A DNA stretch of 48,850 nucleotides from Merismopedia glauca CCAP 1448/3 (GCF_003003775.1 NZ_PVWJ01000022.1:1-48850), one strand, 5' to 3'. Positions 9,029 to 17,831 are shown, numbered from the stretch's first letter. A program made the numbers and translations. The notes: generated from the sequence alone by a model not told the origin.

Positions 9029-11335
9029 CTAGCGAGTTACACCTTGGACTACCGGACGAATTTCCCGATTAGCTAGAGGTTCTGGATTGCCTTCCCAGTT
9101 AAAATCGTTCAGTCTAAAGCTAATAGAACCGATATCTAAAACTGGGTTGTAGCGCAATCTAATATTGTAGGTGCGACGGCGATATTCTAGGAAATAGTCA
9201 GTGCTAATAGCATCACTATTGTTTAAATTAATTGATGTCTGAAACCCCGCCAAAAATGGCCCATAGATTTGCTGGGTAATCCCTGCTTCCAAAACTTTGG
9301 TATCTACCACGCGATCGAATAAGAAGGGAGACTCACCAGAAGGGAATAGCTGTGAGTAACTTATATTAAAACCTGTATAGTCTAAGTAGGGCTTAGAAAA
9401 ATGACCAAATTGCCCTTGTAAGCCAATACTACCGCTAAAAGAGTTTTGACTATCTCCATTGTTGTAACCAGTTAAAACCCCAGTAATGCTGGTATTGAGT
9501 CGCAAGTAGGGAACGACAGGGATAGGGGAATAGCGCAAACCAGCTTCGGGTGTAGCTGCTAAGCCTTCACCTTCCCATAAGAAAAAGCTACGACTGAGAC
9601 TAGCACTAGCTTGATAACGAGACAGATTGACTAAATCTTCGGTTTTTCCGCTTTTAATGAGTTCTGGACGATCGCTTGTCGCATTAATAAACTGTGCGCC
9701 AGCTTGGTAAGTTAAGTCAAAGCCAGAATTTCCCAAGCGGATGACGGGAGAAGTCAAAACCGCACCCAAGCTACTTTGAACGGTTTGATAACCCAACGAG
9801 CCATTGAAGAGGCGATCGCGGTAGCTATATTCTAAGTTCAGGTTATGGGGTAAACTCGTCCCAATAACTTGCTGTAACCGGAGACTGGCGCGCAACTCAT
9901 CATCCAAGTTACCTAAGTTTAAGCTAGTAAATACGGCTGAACTAGTTAAATAAGTTCTCGGACTAAGATTTCCGGTCAATTTAGCCTTTAGTCCCAAACT
10001 ATCTCCATCTAAATATTCACCCGTGCTGATGGCTCTTTGTAAAAAGTATTGTGGGGTTAAGCTGAAGCTAAAATTCTCGTTATTGTAGACTTCAAAAGTG
10101 CGTTCGATAAATACACCACCCCTGTCTTCTCCATCGTATCCAATATTGAAAGGGGCTGGTTCTCTTTTTCTAGAGTCGATGCTGATGCGATTGCGTAACA
10201 AAGGGAGAGAAAATCCGTCATCAAAAACTAAGCGGGGACGGCTAGCGGTAATCTCCGATTGCTGGGGACCTATTTGGGTAAATTCGGCTCTATCTGCTCT
10301 AACTTCTAACTCGGCTGGTGCGAAGGGATCGTTAGTAAATCTGACATTGCTAGCACGAACATTACTACCTTCAAAATCTACCTTTTCGGCTCGAAAACGG
10401 ATGCGATTGACAGTTCCGCCTTGCTCTAAGGGTGCTTGAAACGGGATTGAGCGCTCGGAACCCAGGACTAAGCCAGTACCACCAGAACTAGTTACTTGAG
10501 TGACAGGTTGATTATAAAGGAGGCGATCGCTCAACGTAAATTGCGGTACGGTGTTATTACCAGCGATATCGTTAGGTAAAGGTAAAGATAAATCCTGTAA
10601 GGCTGTAGTCCGGTTATATTCGCCGCTAGCATTGGTAATTACGCCGCTATCTTGCACGAAATAGTACTCAAAGCGATCGCCCCTTAAAACCTGTTGTCCC
10701 CTTCTTAAACCCACATTTCCAGTCGCTACCGCCAACCGAGTAGTTAAGTTAATTTCCACCTCATCAGCGCTTAATACAGCTTGCTGAAAGCGCATCACGA
10801 CGTTTCCTTTGGCTGTAATCACCTGACGCTGAGCATCGTATTCTTGCTTGTCAGCAGTTAGTTCTACTCCCCGAATCGTCCCCAAGGGAACTGTAGTTGG
10901 TTTTTCTGTGGATGGAGCAGAAGTCGGAGGAGGAGTCAGGGGAATCTGGAATTCTTGGGGTGCTTCACCTCGCTGTTGAGTCAACAAACGAGTTACTGGA
11001 GTTGCTGTCTTTGTCGGTTCCTGTGTTCCTTTATTAGCGATCTTATAGCCATATCTCTGCAAATCGACTGTTTTGGGCGACTTAGATGCAGACTTATTGG
11101 GATTACTGAGGATGCCTTTAATTGGAGTTGCGGCAGCGAGATAATTCCAAGGAGAAGAAGTATTAAATAGAGATGAAGCCTTTTGCACCAAAGAATGACC
11201 TATCGTTACTGGAGGTCCCAGTAAATCTGCTGTAGTGGCAGCACTGTAGGGAGCAGAATCCGATTCAACTGAGCGCAGGAATGGGACTGGTGAAGGTGGG
11301 GGTATAGAAGACAACATTAATACAACCATTTCCAC
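9029..11335 (-). CDS. DUF3769 protein, LptD/OstA-like outer membrane protein
   Basis: A large (768-residue) cyanobacterial protein with an organic-solvent-tolerance (OstA/LptA-like) beta-jellyroll segment followed by a probable outer-membrane beta barrel. It is the likely cyanobacterial counterpart of the LPS-assembly protein LptD. After a proline-rich N-terminus, residues about 155-250 contain GVELTADKQEYDAQRQVITAKGN-type OstA sequence (ADEVEINLTTRLAVATGNV). The C-terminal 400 residues are alternating polar/hydrophobic strands with many aromatic ends. No classical signal peptide is obvious. The start is uncertain: GTG at 11335, ATG at 11329 or ATG at 11317 (MLSSIPPP), the last being plausible. 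LptA, LptB and LptF/G are encoded near 44-46 kb. Confidence 0.85.
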   Translation of the reverse strand: MEMVVLMLSSIPPPSPVPFLRSVESDSAPYSAATTADLLGPPVTIGHSLVQKASSLFNTSSPWNYLAAATPIKGILSNPNKSASKSPKTVDLQRYGYKIANKGTQEPTKTATPVTRLLTQQRGEAPQEFQIPLTPPPTSAPSTEKPTTVPLGTIRGVELTADKQEYDAQRQVITAKGNVVMRFQQAVLSADEVEINLTTRLAVATGNVGLRRGQQVLRGDRFEYYFVQDSGVITNASGEYNRTTALQDLSLPLPNDIAGNNTVPQFTLSDRLLYNQPVTQVTSSGGTGLVLGSERSIPFQAPLEQGGTVNRIRFRAEKVDFEGSNVRASNVRFTNDPFAPAELEVRADRAEFTQIGPQQSEITASRPRLVFDDGFSLPLLRNRISIDSRKREPAPFNIGYDGEDRGGVFIERTFEVYNNENFSFSLTPQYFLQRAISTGEYLDGDSLGLKAKLTGNLSPRTYLTSSAVFTSLNLGNLDDELRASLRLQQVIGTSLPHNLNLEYSYRDRLFNGSLGYQTVQSSLGAVLTSPVIRLGNSGFDLTYQAGAQFINATSDRPELIKSGKTEDLVNLSRYQASASLSRSFFLWEGEGLAATPEAGLRYSPIPVVPYLRLNTSITGVLTGYNNGDSQNSFSGSIGLQGQFGHFSKPYLDYTGFNISYSQLFPSGESPFLFDRVVDTKVLEAGITQQIYGPFLAGFQTSINLNNSDAISTDYFLEYRRRTYNIRLRYNPVLDIGSISFRLNDFNWEGNPEPLANREIRPVVQGVTR

Positions 11336-11472
11336 GTTTATACATCTAAGGGCGAGACATGACTCGCCCCCAGATGGTTCCTCAGATTAACAGCTTCAGG
11401 ACACGCTAGCAGAAACAAATAGTCAGTTGCTCAGCAGACAAAACCCTTATGGTATCGGAACTTCTGACTTCT

Positions 11473-11501
11473 GTACAGACGTAGCAGTGCTACGTCTGTA
11501 C
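11473..11501. repeat. Perfect 14-bp-arm palindrome between ACTTCTG repeats
   Basis: GTACAGACGTAGCA and TGCTACGTCTGTAC are separated by a single G. The palindrome is flanked on both sides by CTTCTGA heptamers (about 11460-11473 and 11506-11526). It lies between psbI and the DUF3769 gene and has no T-run on either strand. Confidence 0.8.
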
Positions 11502-11534
11502 CAATGACTTCTGACTTCTGACTTCTATTGCTGT

Positions 11535-11651
11535 TTATTCAAAATCTTGACGACCAGGGTTGCGTGCAGTATCGCTAGACAAAAACCCAAAGATGAACAA
11601 GAGTACAAAGAAGGAAACTACAACGAAAACAACAGCTTTGAGAGTAAACAT
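11535..11651 (-). CDS. psbI: Photosystem II reaction centre protein PsbI
   Basis: A 38-residue single-span thylakoid membrane subunit of photosystem II, located beside D1 and CP43 and important for assembly and stability of the reaction centre. The protein begins [19 protein letters not shown] and ends [14 protein letters not shown]. The hydrophobic span followed by GFLSSDxxRNPGRxD is diagnostic of PsbI, and the length is the family standard. It is too short for ordinary ORF lists. It is probably monocistronic: the nearest same-strand genes are the WD40 gene ending 84 bases upstream and the DUF3769 gene about 200 bases downstream beyond a palindrome. Confidence 0.96.
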   Translation of the reverse strand: MFTLKAVVFVVVSFFVLLFIFGFLSSDTARNPGRQDFE

Positions 11652-11735
11652 CGGGCTATATCCTCAGCAGGGATCTCTATCAAGATTTCCCAATCTTACC
11701 ATGTTTCGTTTTTCTACTGGCTCCTGGGCTGGCTG

Positions 11736-14153
11736 TTAGTCCTCTTCAAGATGCAGAATATGTAGTTGTCCTGATGCCTCACCGACCACAATGGTCTTAC
11801 CATCATGTGTCACACCATAGTTACTAATAGCACTATCTGTATTGAAACTGGCAATGCAAATTCGGCGATCAAGATCCCATACATTCAAAGTATGGGAGGA
11901 ATGGGAAATAACTTGCTTACCATCTGATGATATTGCCATCTTCAAGATCGCTTTTCTGGAGATGAGAGAGTCTAACGCCAGATCTACCTCACTTTTTTGA
12001 CCTTTTTTCAGGATGTCTATTAAATCTGGGTACTCATTGAGTTCATATAACTGTAATCCACTATTTAAATCCCAAACTTTGATGATGGCTTCAGAACAGG
12101 CAGAAATGACTTGCTGTCCATCTGGAGAAATGCATAAGGCTGTTATTGGGGTTTTATGACCTTCTAAGGTCAATAAATCGACTTTATTGTTTAAATCCCA
12201 GACTCTAACATTTTGACCAGATCCAAAAATCAGTTTCTGACTATCTGGTGTTAATAGTAAAGCAGTTATTGGGGCTGTACCACCTTTTAAGGTCATAAGT
12301 AGATTACCGCTTTCGATCTCCCAAACCTTAATGGTGCGATCGCCTTCCTTGGCAGAAATCTTGGCTGAAATCAAGCGAGTTCCATCTGGGGTGACTATTA
12401 AGGTATTTATGGGTTGACTATCGCTGTAAAGATTGTGTATCTGTACCCCATTGTCTAGATTCCACATCCTAATTATGTTGTCATTTGCCACCGAGATGAC
12501 GTATTTACCATCCGGTGTAATTGTAACTGCGGTAATGAAATCGGGATGATGAAAACTGTGTAGAACCTCTTTAGTTTCAATCTTCCAGACACTTAACAGA
12601 GTGTATGCAGCCGCGATCGCTGTTTGACTATCTGGGGTGACTGCCAATATCTTCACAAATGAGCCTTGAGTGCCAAAAGTATCTAATAAAGCGCCATTTT
12701 TAAGGTTCCATATCTTAATTGTATTGTCTGTAGCTGCGGAAATCGTTTTTTTACCATCAGGTGTCATGGCGATCGCCGTCAGTCGATTCTGATGGGATGC
12801 AATCTGAGGTGACTTACCCATTCTCTCTAAATTCCAGACTTTGAAGATGCCATCGAGAGATGAGGAGACTAATCGTTTTCCATCTGGTGTGATCGCAAAT
12901 CGATCGATAGGCAAGACATGAGGGTGTAAGGTTGTGCTTAATTCCGTAAAAGTTTGAAAATCCCAGATTTTCAGATTACCTGAATCAGTAGCAGCTATTA
13001 GTAGTTTTTCATCTGGTGATATGGCAAAAGTAAAGATCGCTATATCACTGACATTAAATCGATCTCGTGCTTTACCTGTGGCTAAATCCCAAGTCTCAAT
13101 TGCGATCTCATCGGTGGGATTCCAGGATGCAGAAACAGCGAATTTTCCACTTGATGTTACAGCCAAGCTAGCCAGCAATGTTCCTAGTTCTGTTTTGAGA
13201 ACGTGCAGGAGTTCTCCAGTTTGGAAATTTCGGATCGTGAGAATTTTGGCTGCGTCGAGATCTGGGTTAGACTCTACACAAATGACTTGCTTACCATCGG
13301 GTGCGATTGCTGCTATCTCAATTGCTGGAGAAACATTTTCAATAGTCAAAAGATTGGTTTGGGATTGTAGATCCCAGAGTGCAAAAGTCCCGTTGCGAGA
13401 AATGGCGATCGCTTGGGTTTCATCATTTGTCGCGGCGATCGCCACTAGTTGTTGGTGGGGAGTGTGCCAAGTACCGATCGTGACTCCATCTTCTAAATTC
13501 CAGAGATTTAATGTGCCGTTCTCTGAAGCCGATAGAACCCGATTTGTCTGGGGTAGTAGCGTTAAAAACTCTATTGGTGCGGAATCATCGAAGGAACGGA
13601 TAACTGCGCCAGTGTTAAGATTCCATAGTTTCAGACCGTTGAAGGATTGAGAAACCACATTTTGTCCATCATGCATCATGACAAATGGACTGCTATAGCC
13701 CTCGAAGGTGTTTTCCAGAAAGCCCGAAGGTGGCGTTAGGCTGGGGGTTAAAGGACGTAACCAAGAAGTGTAGCGCCATTTTTGAGCTTGCTGGAGCAGT
13801 TTCTGAATGACGATACTGCTGTGACTCATGAGTCGACCTAGCAATTGTCCTGGTAATTGAGTCCGATCTTCAGCTAGGACATGGGCTGATAATCGAAGTG
13901 CATCTCGGAGCGAATGGAGATCGGTTTGATCTGGATCGGCAATGGGCAGAGCGAAGTGATCGCCAAGTTCATAGTCTGCAATCAATAGCTTTGGTTCCGA
14001 AAGAAAAATCTTAGCCTCTATGAAATTGAAACTGGTCAATATTTGGCGGAATTTCTCTGATTGTCCTGCCTGTACCAAGTAGCTAGGTAGATTAAGAGTC
14101 TCTCGCCGTTGGTCAAGTGGCATTGTGGTTAAGCGATCGCGTAAATTATTCAT
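11736..14153 (-). CDS. WD40-repeat protein, sensor half of a split STAND pair
   Basis: An 805-residue protein whose first 150 residues resemble the helical linker of single-chain bacterial NACHT/NB-ARC-WD40 proteins (LPSYLVQAGQSEKF, LIADYELGD, LRDALRLSAHVLAEDRTQLP, WLRPLTPSLTPPSGF). The rest consists of about 13-14 WD40 blades with repeated ITPDGKxxxS and (I/V)KVWDLxxG motifs, enough for two seven-bladed propellers. There is no nucleotide-binding domain. Its ATG overlaps the stop of the upstream NACHT gene by 8 bases (ATGAATAA), so translation is probably coupled and the two proteins likely work as one receptor. The ligand is unknown. A recent frameshift of a formerly fused gene is possible. 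Confidence 0.9.
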   Translation of the reverse strand: MNNLRDRLTTMPLDQRRETLNLPSYLVQAGQSEKFRQILTSFNFIEAKIFLSEPKLLIADYELGDHFALPIADPDQTDLHSLRDALRLSAHVLAEDRTQLPGQLLGRLMSHSSIVIQKLLQQAQKWRYTSWLRPLTPSLTPPSGFLENTFEGYSSPFVMMHDGQNVVSQSFNGLKLWNLNTGAVIRSFDDSAPIEFLTLLPQTNRVLSASENGTLNLWNLEDGVTIGTWHTPHQQLVAIAATNDETQAIAISRNGTFALWDLQSQTNLLTIENVSPAIEIAAIAPDGKQVICVESNPDLDAAKILTIRNFQTGELLHVLKTELGTLLASLAVTSSGKFAVSASWNPTDEIAIETWDLATGKARDRFNVSDIAIFTFAISPDEKLLIAATDSGNLKIWDFQTFTELSTTLHPHVLPIDRFAITPDGKRLVSSSLDGIFKVWNLERMGKSPQIASHQNRLTAIAMTPDGKKTISAATDNTIKIWNLKNGALLDTFGTQGSFVKILAVTPDSQTAIAAAYTLLSVWKIETKEVLHSFHHPDFITAVTITPDGKYVISVANDNIIRMWNLDNGVQIHNLYSDSQPINTLIVTPDGTRLISAKISAKEGDRTIKVWEIESGNLLMTLKGGTAPITALLLTPDSQKLIFGSGQNVRVWDLNNKVDLLTLEGHKTPITALCISPDGQQVISACSEAIIKVWDLNSGLQLYELNEYPDLIDILKKGQKSEVDLALDSLISRKAILKMAISSDGKQVISHSSHTLNVWDLDRRICIASFNTDSAISNYGVTHDGKTIVVGEASGQLHILHLEED

Positions 14154-15702
14154 TTTCTAGAACATCTTCAATTCCTTTGAGCAAGTGCTGGGCTATAGCG
14201 CCGTAAATCTCTGGAAAGGTCACGCCAGCCGCCTGAACGATATCATTACGGTGCAGAAAATCGCGAAAGCTACTGTGATAGATGCTGTAGCAGATTTGGC
14301 GATCGATATCTTGCTCGCTCAAAAACTGTTCCCACCGATCTAGTACTTCTTGTACTGCAAGTTCTGATTCGGTTGCATATTCTGAGATCAGCTTGCGAGA
14401 CACAGGTTGACTGATTTCCGCCAGAATATAGACAATCTTGATTTTGGCTTGCGGTAGAGGTTTATCTCTCATCCCCATGCGATACCAATGGTCTTCGTAA
14501 TAGTTTTCTAAACCTTTAGGCAACTGTTCGATCTTCAAATCCTGATAGAACCCATTCTCAATTTGAGGAAGAACGTAGCGCAAATACATGAAATTATTGG
14601 CACTTTTCTGAGCCAACTGTTCGATAAAGGCTTCCAGGGTGAGGTTTCTCTGAGCAATCCACGTTTCTAGACGAGAACGCCGTGCCGCTTGTCCGATATA
14701 CTCTTTGATATCTAACCGACTTGCTGCTGAGTAACGCATCAAGTCAAAAAGCTGCTGAGGGACGTGTACGACAAAAGGAAGAGTGACTTTACGCCGAGTC
14801 AGGATCAAATAAACGTTTTGCGGGAGGTAAGCCGGTAAATAGAGGATATTTGCGCCAGGATCTTGACTCTTTAAATCCACTTCATCTAGAGCATCGATCG
14901 CAATTACTAACTTCTCCTCTCCCCTCAATTTAGCGCTAGCTTCTTCTAGTAACTTGGCGAGAAAATTACCGTCTCGATGGGTATCAGGAGAAAATGGTTG
15001 ATAGGGAAGATGGTAGCGATCGCACAACTGGCTACACACACTAGTCAAAAATTGGTCGGCGCGATTTCTTCCTTGAGAACGAATATTGAAATAGGCAATA
15101 CATCCTTTATCTTGAGCAAATTTGGCTAAAATAGCACTTTTGCCGATACCTGGGTCTGCTTCAATCGTAAAATAGCCGTTGGGTTGATGGCTCAAGAAAT
15201 CTTCAATTTCGTCAAATACATACTTTCGTCCGACAAATTCTTGGGTTTTCTCATTGATTAAGGCTTGAAACTCTTTAAAAATAGAATAATTGGCAGATTG
15301 CGTATCAGTTGCAGAGCCTTTGCGACGTTTCCACTCCACATCAAATTTCGCTAAGTTTTCATGAATATTTTTTGACTTAAGTTCTAAAGTAAATCGCCAC
15401 TTTTTGCGTCCCTGTTTGCTGATGCGATCTACCAAAATACCTAAATCTTCCAAGCGGTTGAGAGATTCATTTACTTCAGATGTAGTAAGTCCATTACCTG
15501 GACAGTTTTTATCTGTTAAACGAGAGAGTACCTCTAAAGTTGTCTCTATCCATAGCTTAGGAGAAAGATCGCGATCGCAAAGCCAGGTATATTCCCAGTC
15601 AGTGTCAGGATCTTCCCAGTTATGGTCTACGCGAGTTAATAATGCTGCTAGTAAGTTCCGCGTGCGATTTTGAACCGCAGGTCCAAAGTTATCTCTCGGC
15701 AT
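14146..15702 (-). CDS. NACHT-type STAND NTPase with N-terminal winged-helix-like module
   Basis: A 518-residue P-loop ATPase of the STAND class, which acts as a nucleotide-dependent switch in signalling and anti-phage or conflict systems. The N-terminal 130 residues look like a winged-helix adaptor (LEDLGILVDR, KKWRFTLELKSK). The Walker A DPGIGKS is at about residue 185 and the Walker B VIAIDALDEVD near 270, which is typical of NACHT. A helical region follows. The protein ends just where single-chain homologues continue into a WD40 array, which here is encoded by the overlapping downstream gene. The promoter must lie in the 210-base region shared with the divergent GRDP-like gene. No enzymatic effector domain is recognised. 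Confidence 0.85.
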   Translation of the reverse strand: MPRDNFGPAVQNRTRNLLAALLTRVDHNWEDPDTDWEYTWLCDRDLSPKLWIETTLEVLSRLTDKNCPGNGLTTSEVNESLNRLEDLGILVDRISKQGRKKWRFTLELKSKNIHENLAKFDVEWKRRKGSATDTQSANYSIFKEFQALINEKTQEFVGRKYVFDEIEDFLSHQPNGYFTIEADPGIGKSAILAKFAQDKGCIAYFNIRSQGRNRADQFLTSVCSQLCDRYHLPYQPFSPDTHRDGNFLAKLLEEASAKLRGEEKLVIAIDALDEVDLKSQDPGANILYLPAYLPQNVYLILTRRKVTLPFVVHVPQQLFDLMRYSAASRLDIKEYIGQAARRSRLETWIAQRNLTLEAFIEQLAQKSANNFMYLRYVLPQIENGFYQDLKIEQLPKGLENYYEDHWYRMGMRDKPLPQAKIKIVYILAEISQPVSRKLISEYATESELAVQEVLDRWEQFLSEQDIDRQICYSIYHSSFRDFLHRNDIVQAAGVTFPEIYGAIAQHLLKGIEDVLENE

Positions 15703-15912
15703 TTATCTAGTCCAGTCAATCTGGTTTTCAGGGTAAAAAGTTCAGGGAGTCAAGATCTTCCCAGAGTTATTCCCCAATGTTGGGTTAATTCCCTTAATCT
15801 TATATTCCAGATTATAAGCAGATTTTGGCTAATATCGGTGCAAATTGCTTTCGATAATGTTCCCCCATTTAACCTTGTCAAACACCCCACCAAGGTTTTT
15901 GGAGGACATCTC

Positions 15913-16347
15913 GTGATACAAACAAATTTTCCTGAGTTAGATCGAGCTTTTTTAGAACGATTAGCAGCAATTGATTTCGGCGCGATCGCTTTCAAACTCA
16001 TGAATGCTGAAGATGGCGATAGTTGGACGCTGGAAATGGCAACTTGGGCGATCGCTCAATACCGCAGGTTCTTGGTCTTAACTTATTTATACCCCGATGA
16101 ACAGATTGTGCCCAGTCGAGAAGTCGATCTAGTTTGGCATACTCATATTTTAGATACAGCCAAATATCGCGCAGACTGCAATGTTCTCTTTGGTAGGTTT
16201 ATCGACCATTGGCCCTATTTTGGCATGACTGATGAAGCAGATAGACAAGCCTTAGAAGATGCTTTTACCACTACTCAAGCCTTACTAGCAAAACACTTTG
16301 GAGATGAGTTGGTGGCAAAGACGGAGAAAAATCTGAGCTTAAGTTAA
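15913..16347 (+). CDS. GRDP-like (PF07173-type) protein
   Basis: A 144-residue protein resembling the N-terminal domain of plant glycine-rich domain proteins (DUF1399/GRDP-like), whose bacterial role is unknown. The diagnostic block is EVDLVWHTHILDTAKYRADC followed by FGRFIDHWPYFGM. The conserved His, Asp and Cys residues suggest a metal site, but this is inference. The frame is open back to 15670, but I choose the GTG at 15913 because a TTTGGAGG ribosome-binding sequence lies eight bases upstream, and upstream residues would overlap the divergent ATPase gene. It is divergent from the split STAND pair and is followed by a terminator-like hairpin. Confidence 0.8.
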   Translation: MIQTNFPELDRAFLERLAAIDFGAIAFKLMNAEDGDSWTLEMATWAIAQYRRFLVLTYLYPDEQIVPSREVDLVWHTHILDTAKYRADCNVLFGRFIDHWPYFGMTDEADRQALEDAFTTTQALLAKHFGDELVAKTEKNLSLS

Positions 16348-16438
16348 AGTATCCCCTAGGTTTTTTCGTTTCCCCTAATTGCTTAAAAGCTTAACCCGAT
16401 TAAGTTTCGTCTGTTTAATTTCATAGCTTGCTTCTGAA

Positions 16439-16495
16439 AAAAGCCCCCATTTAGATTAATTCATGTCAACTTAATCAACCCCAAAGGGGGCTTTT
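16439..16495 (+). terminator. Hairpin AAAAGCCCCC...GGGGGCTTTT
   Basis: A 10-bp outer stem with a second inner stem GATTAA/TTAATC ends in CTTTT. It lies 91 bases after the GRDP-like stop and could terminate that transcript. It also ends five bases before the ATG of the small FCFPR ORF, and the GGGGG of its right arm is that ORF's only Shine-Dalgarno-like sequence, so it could alternatively control that ORF. Confidence 0.65.
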
Positions 16496-16499
16496 AAAT

Positions 16500-16637
16500 A
16501 TGTCTGATATGTCTAACCAAAAATCTGCTTTTTGCTTCCCTCGCGCTAGCTTTTGCTTTCCCAGAACCGAATCTCAAGCAGAACGTCCCAGCGTTCAACT
16601 TCAACTTGAAGATCTCTCCAAAAGCTTTAAGCGCTAA
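16500..16637 (+). CDS. Small ORF with duplicated FCFPR motif
   Basis: An unrecognised 45-residue ORF. After a short polar start it reads SAFCFPRASFCFPRTESQ, a direct duplication of a seven-residue unit centred on FCFPR, then a polar helical tail ending LEDLSKSFKR. The two FCFPR copies use different codons (TTC CCT CGC versus TTT CCC AGA), so the repeat is maintained at protein level rather than being a recent DNA duplication, which argues for coding. It lies just after a hairpin and 219 bases before a SAM methyltransferase gene. A modified-peptide precursor or a small regulatory protein are both conceivable, with no proof of either. Confidence 0.5.
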   Translation: MSDMSNQKSAFCFPRASFCFPRTESQAERPSVQLQLEDLSKSFKR

Positions 16638-16658
16638 AACTCTGTAGATCTACTCTTG

Positions 16659-16683
16659 TGGGGTAGGCATCCTGCCTGCCCCA
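16659..16683. repeat. Near-perfect 11-bp-arm hairpin repeat
   Basis: TGGGGTAGGCA and TGCCTGCCCCA (10 of 11 paired) surround TCC. No T-run follows on the plus strand. It lies just after the small ORF and looks like a dispersed palindromic repeat. Confidence 0.6.
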
Positions 16684-16740
16684 GTTATCAAATTTAGATG
16701 CGGAACAACTTATCAATCTGTGAAATTGAAATCTATCCCA

Positions 16741-16805
16741 AGAGGGCGGGTTTGATTTGATATCGATAGCTTCGGCTGAATTGGCTGGCAAAACCCGCCC
16801 CTACA
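16741..16805. repeat. Hairpin repeat AGAGGGCGGG...AAACCCGCCCCTACA, copy 1
   Basis: A 65-bp stem-loop with GGGCGGGTTT and AAACCCGCCC ends and an AT-rich interior. A diverged full-length copy lies at 45118-45182 between lptB and the LptF/G gene. The ends and length are conserved while the interior differs. Confidence 0.75.
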
Positions 16806-16856
16806 AACTTTAATTAGCAATCAACAATCAACAATTAACTAGCAACTTACGTTAAT

Positions 16857-17681
16857 ATGCAAACATCTGTGAGTTCATATAAATTTGAAATTTTTGATAG
16901 TGCAGTCAAAGAACAAGAAATCGATCGGCTAAAACGTCAAATTCAACTGGTAGTACCACCAGATCCCAATTTTCTACAGCGTGTGGGCTTAAAGCCAGGA
17001 ATGAAGGGACTCGATCTCGGTTGTGGAACGGGGATGACTAGCGGTGAAATTGCTAGATTTGTCGACCCTGGTGAGGTGGTTGGCGTAGATCTCAGTGAGG
17101 CAATGGTAGAAAAAGCCAGGTGGTTGCAGGAGAGGGAAAAGATTAGTAATTTATCGTTTCAACCAGGTAGTGCTGAAGATTTACCTTTTGCTGAAGGATC
17201 GTTTGATTTTGTTTATGCCCGCCTTCTATTTCAACATTTGCCACAGCCGGAACGAGCTTTAGCTAATATCTATCGAATCCTCAAGCCTGGGGGCATTTTC
17301 TGCGGGATTGATGTCGATCATAGTTGGTTTGCGCTGCACCCAGAACCAGAATCTTTCACTCAGTTATGCAAACAACTAGTAATTGCTCAACAAAACCAGG
17401 GAGGCGATCCGTTTGTGGGGCGCAAATTGGGAAGTTACTGTTGTCAAGCAAGGCTGGTTAACGTACAAACCCAGGTGAAAATAATTGATAGCGATCGCAT
17501 TGGATTACCCGCCTTTTTCAGCTTACTATCCTTTGGGACACCTTACCGATCGCACCTCCCAGGTGCTGACGAGATTACCCTTCAAGCTAGAGAAAAGGTC
17601 TATGCCTTGCTCCAACAGCCGTATACTTGGGCAGGCTTTGGGATGTTTATAGTTACCGCTCGTAAGCCTCAGTCAGCTTAG
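16857..17681 (+). CDS. Class I SAM-dependent methyltransferase (Methyltransf_11 type)
   Basis: A 274-residue cytoplasmic methyltransferase. Motif I is MKGLDLGCGTGMTSGEIA near residue 50, with the acidic end of strand 2 in VVGVDLSEAMVEKA. Motif II region LPFAEGSFDFVYARLLFQHL and motif III LKPGGIFCGIDVDHSW follow. The fold is that of UbiE/ubiquinone-type enzymes, but the C-terminal substrate region (RIGLPAFFSLLSFG) does not indicate a substrate, so no symbol is given. It is a single gene following a repeat-rich spacer that also carries a short TCAACAA array. The nearest plus-strand neighbour upstream is the FCFPR small ORF. Confidence 0.88.
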   Translation: MQTSVSSYKFEIFDSAVKEQEIDRLKRQIQLVVPPDPNFLQRVGLKPGMKGLDLGCGTGMTSGEIARFVDPGEVVGVDLSEAMVEKARWLQEREKISNLSFQPGSAEDLPFAEGSFDFVYARLLFQHLPQPERALANIYRILKPGGIFCGIDVDHSWFALHPEPESFTQLCKQLVIAQQNQGGDPFVGRKLGSYCCQARLVNVQTQVKIIDSDRIGLPAFFSLLSFGTPYRSHLPGADEITLQAREKVYALLQQPYTWAGFGMFIVTARKPQSA

Positions 17682-17757
17682 GCACGTCTAAATTTCCTAT
17701 CATGCTGTTAAATACTTAAACAAAATTATTTGTATATTTTGTCTTCCCTCTTTGCGA

Positions 17758-17802
17758 TTCCCAATCCCCAATCCCCAATCCCCGATTCCCGATTCCCGAT
17801 CT
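17758..17802. repeat. Heptamer-type tandem repeats CCCCAAT / CCCGATT
   Basis: Three CCAATCC-type units followed by three CCGATTC-type units lie in the convergent spacer between the methyltransferase and NB-ARC genes. A CCCGATT array of the same kind is at about 40269-40296. Confidence 0.8.
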
Positions 17803-17831
17803 CAACTATCTAATTAATTTTGACCAGGTAC

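Noticed and set aside
13021-13650. 209-codon plus-strand ORF opposite the WD40 gene
   Set aside because: It is an antisense shadow of the repetitive WD40 coding sequence, with no recognisable domain or ribosome-binding site.
15670-15912. N-terminal extension of the GRDP-like frame
   Set aside because: It overlaps the divergent ATPase gene, lacks family-like sequence, and a good ribosome-binding site supports the later GTG.
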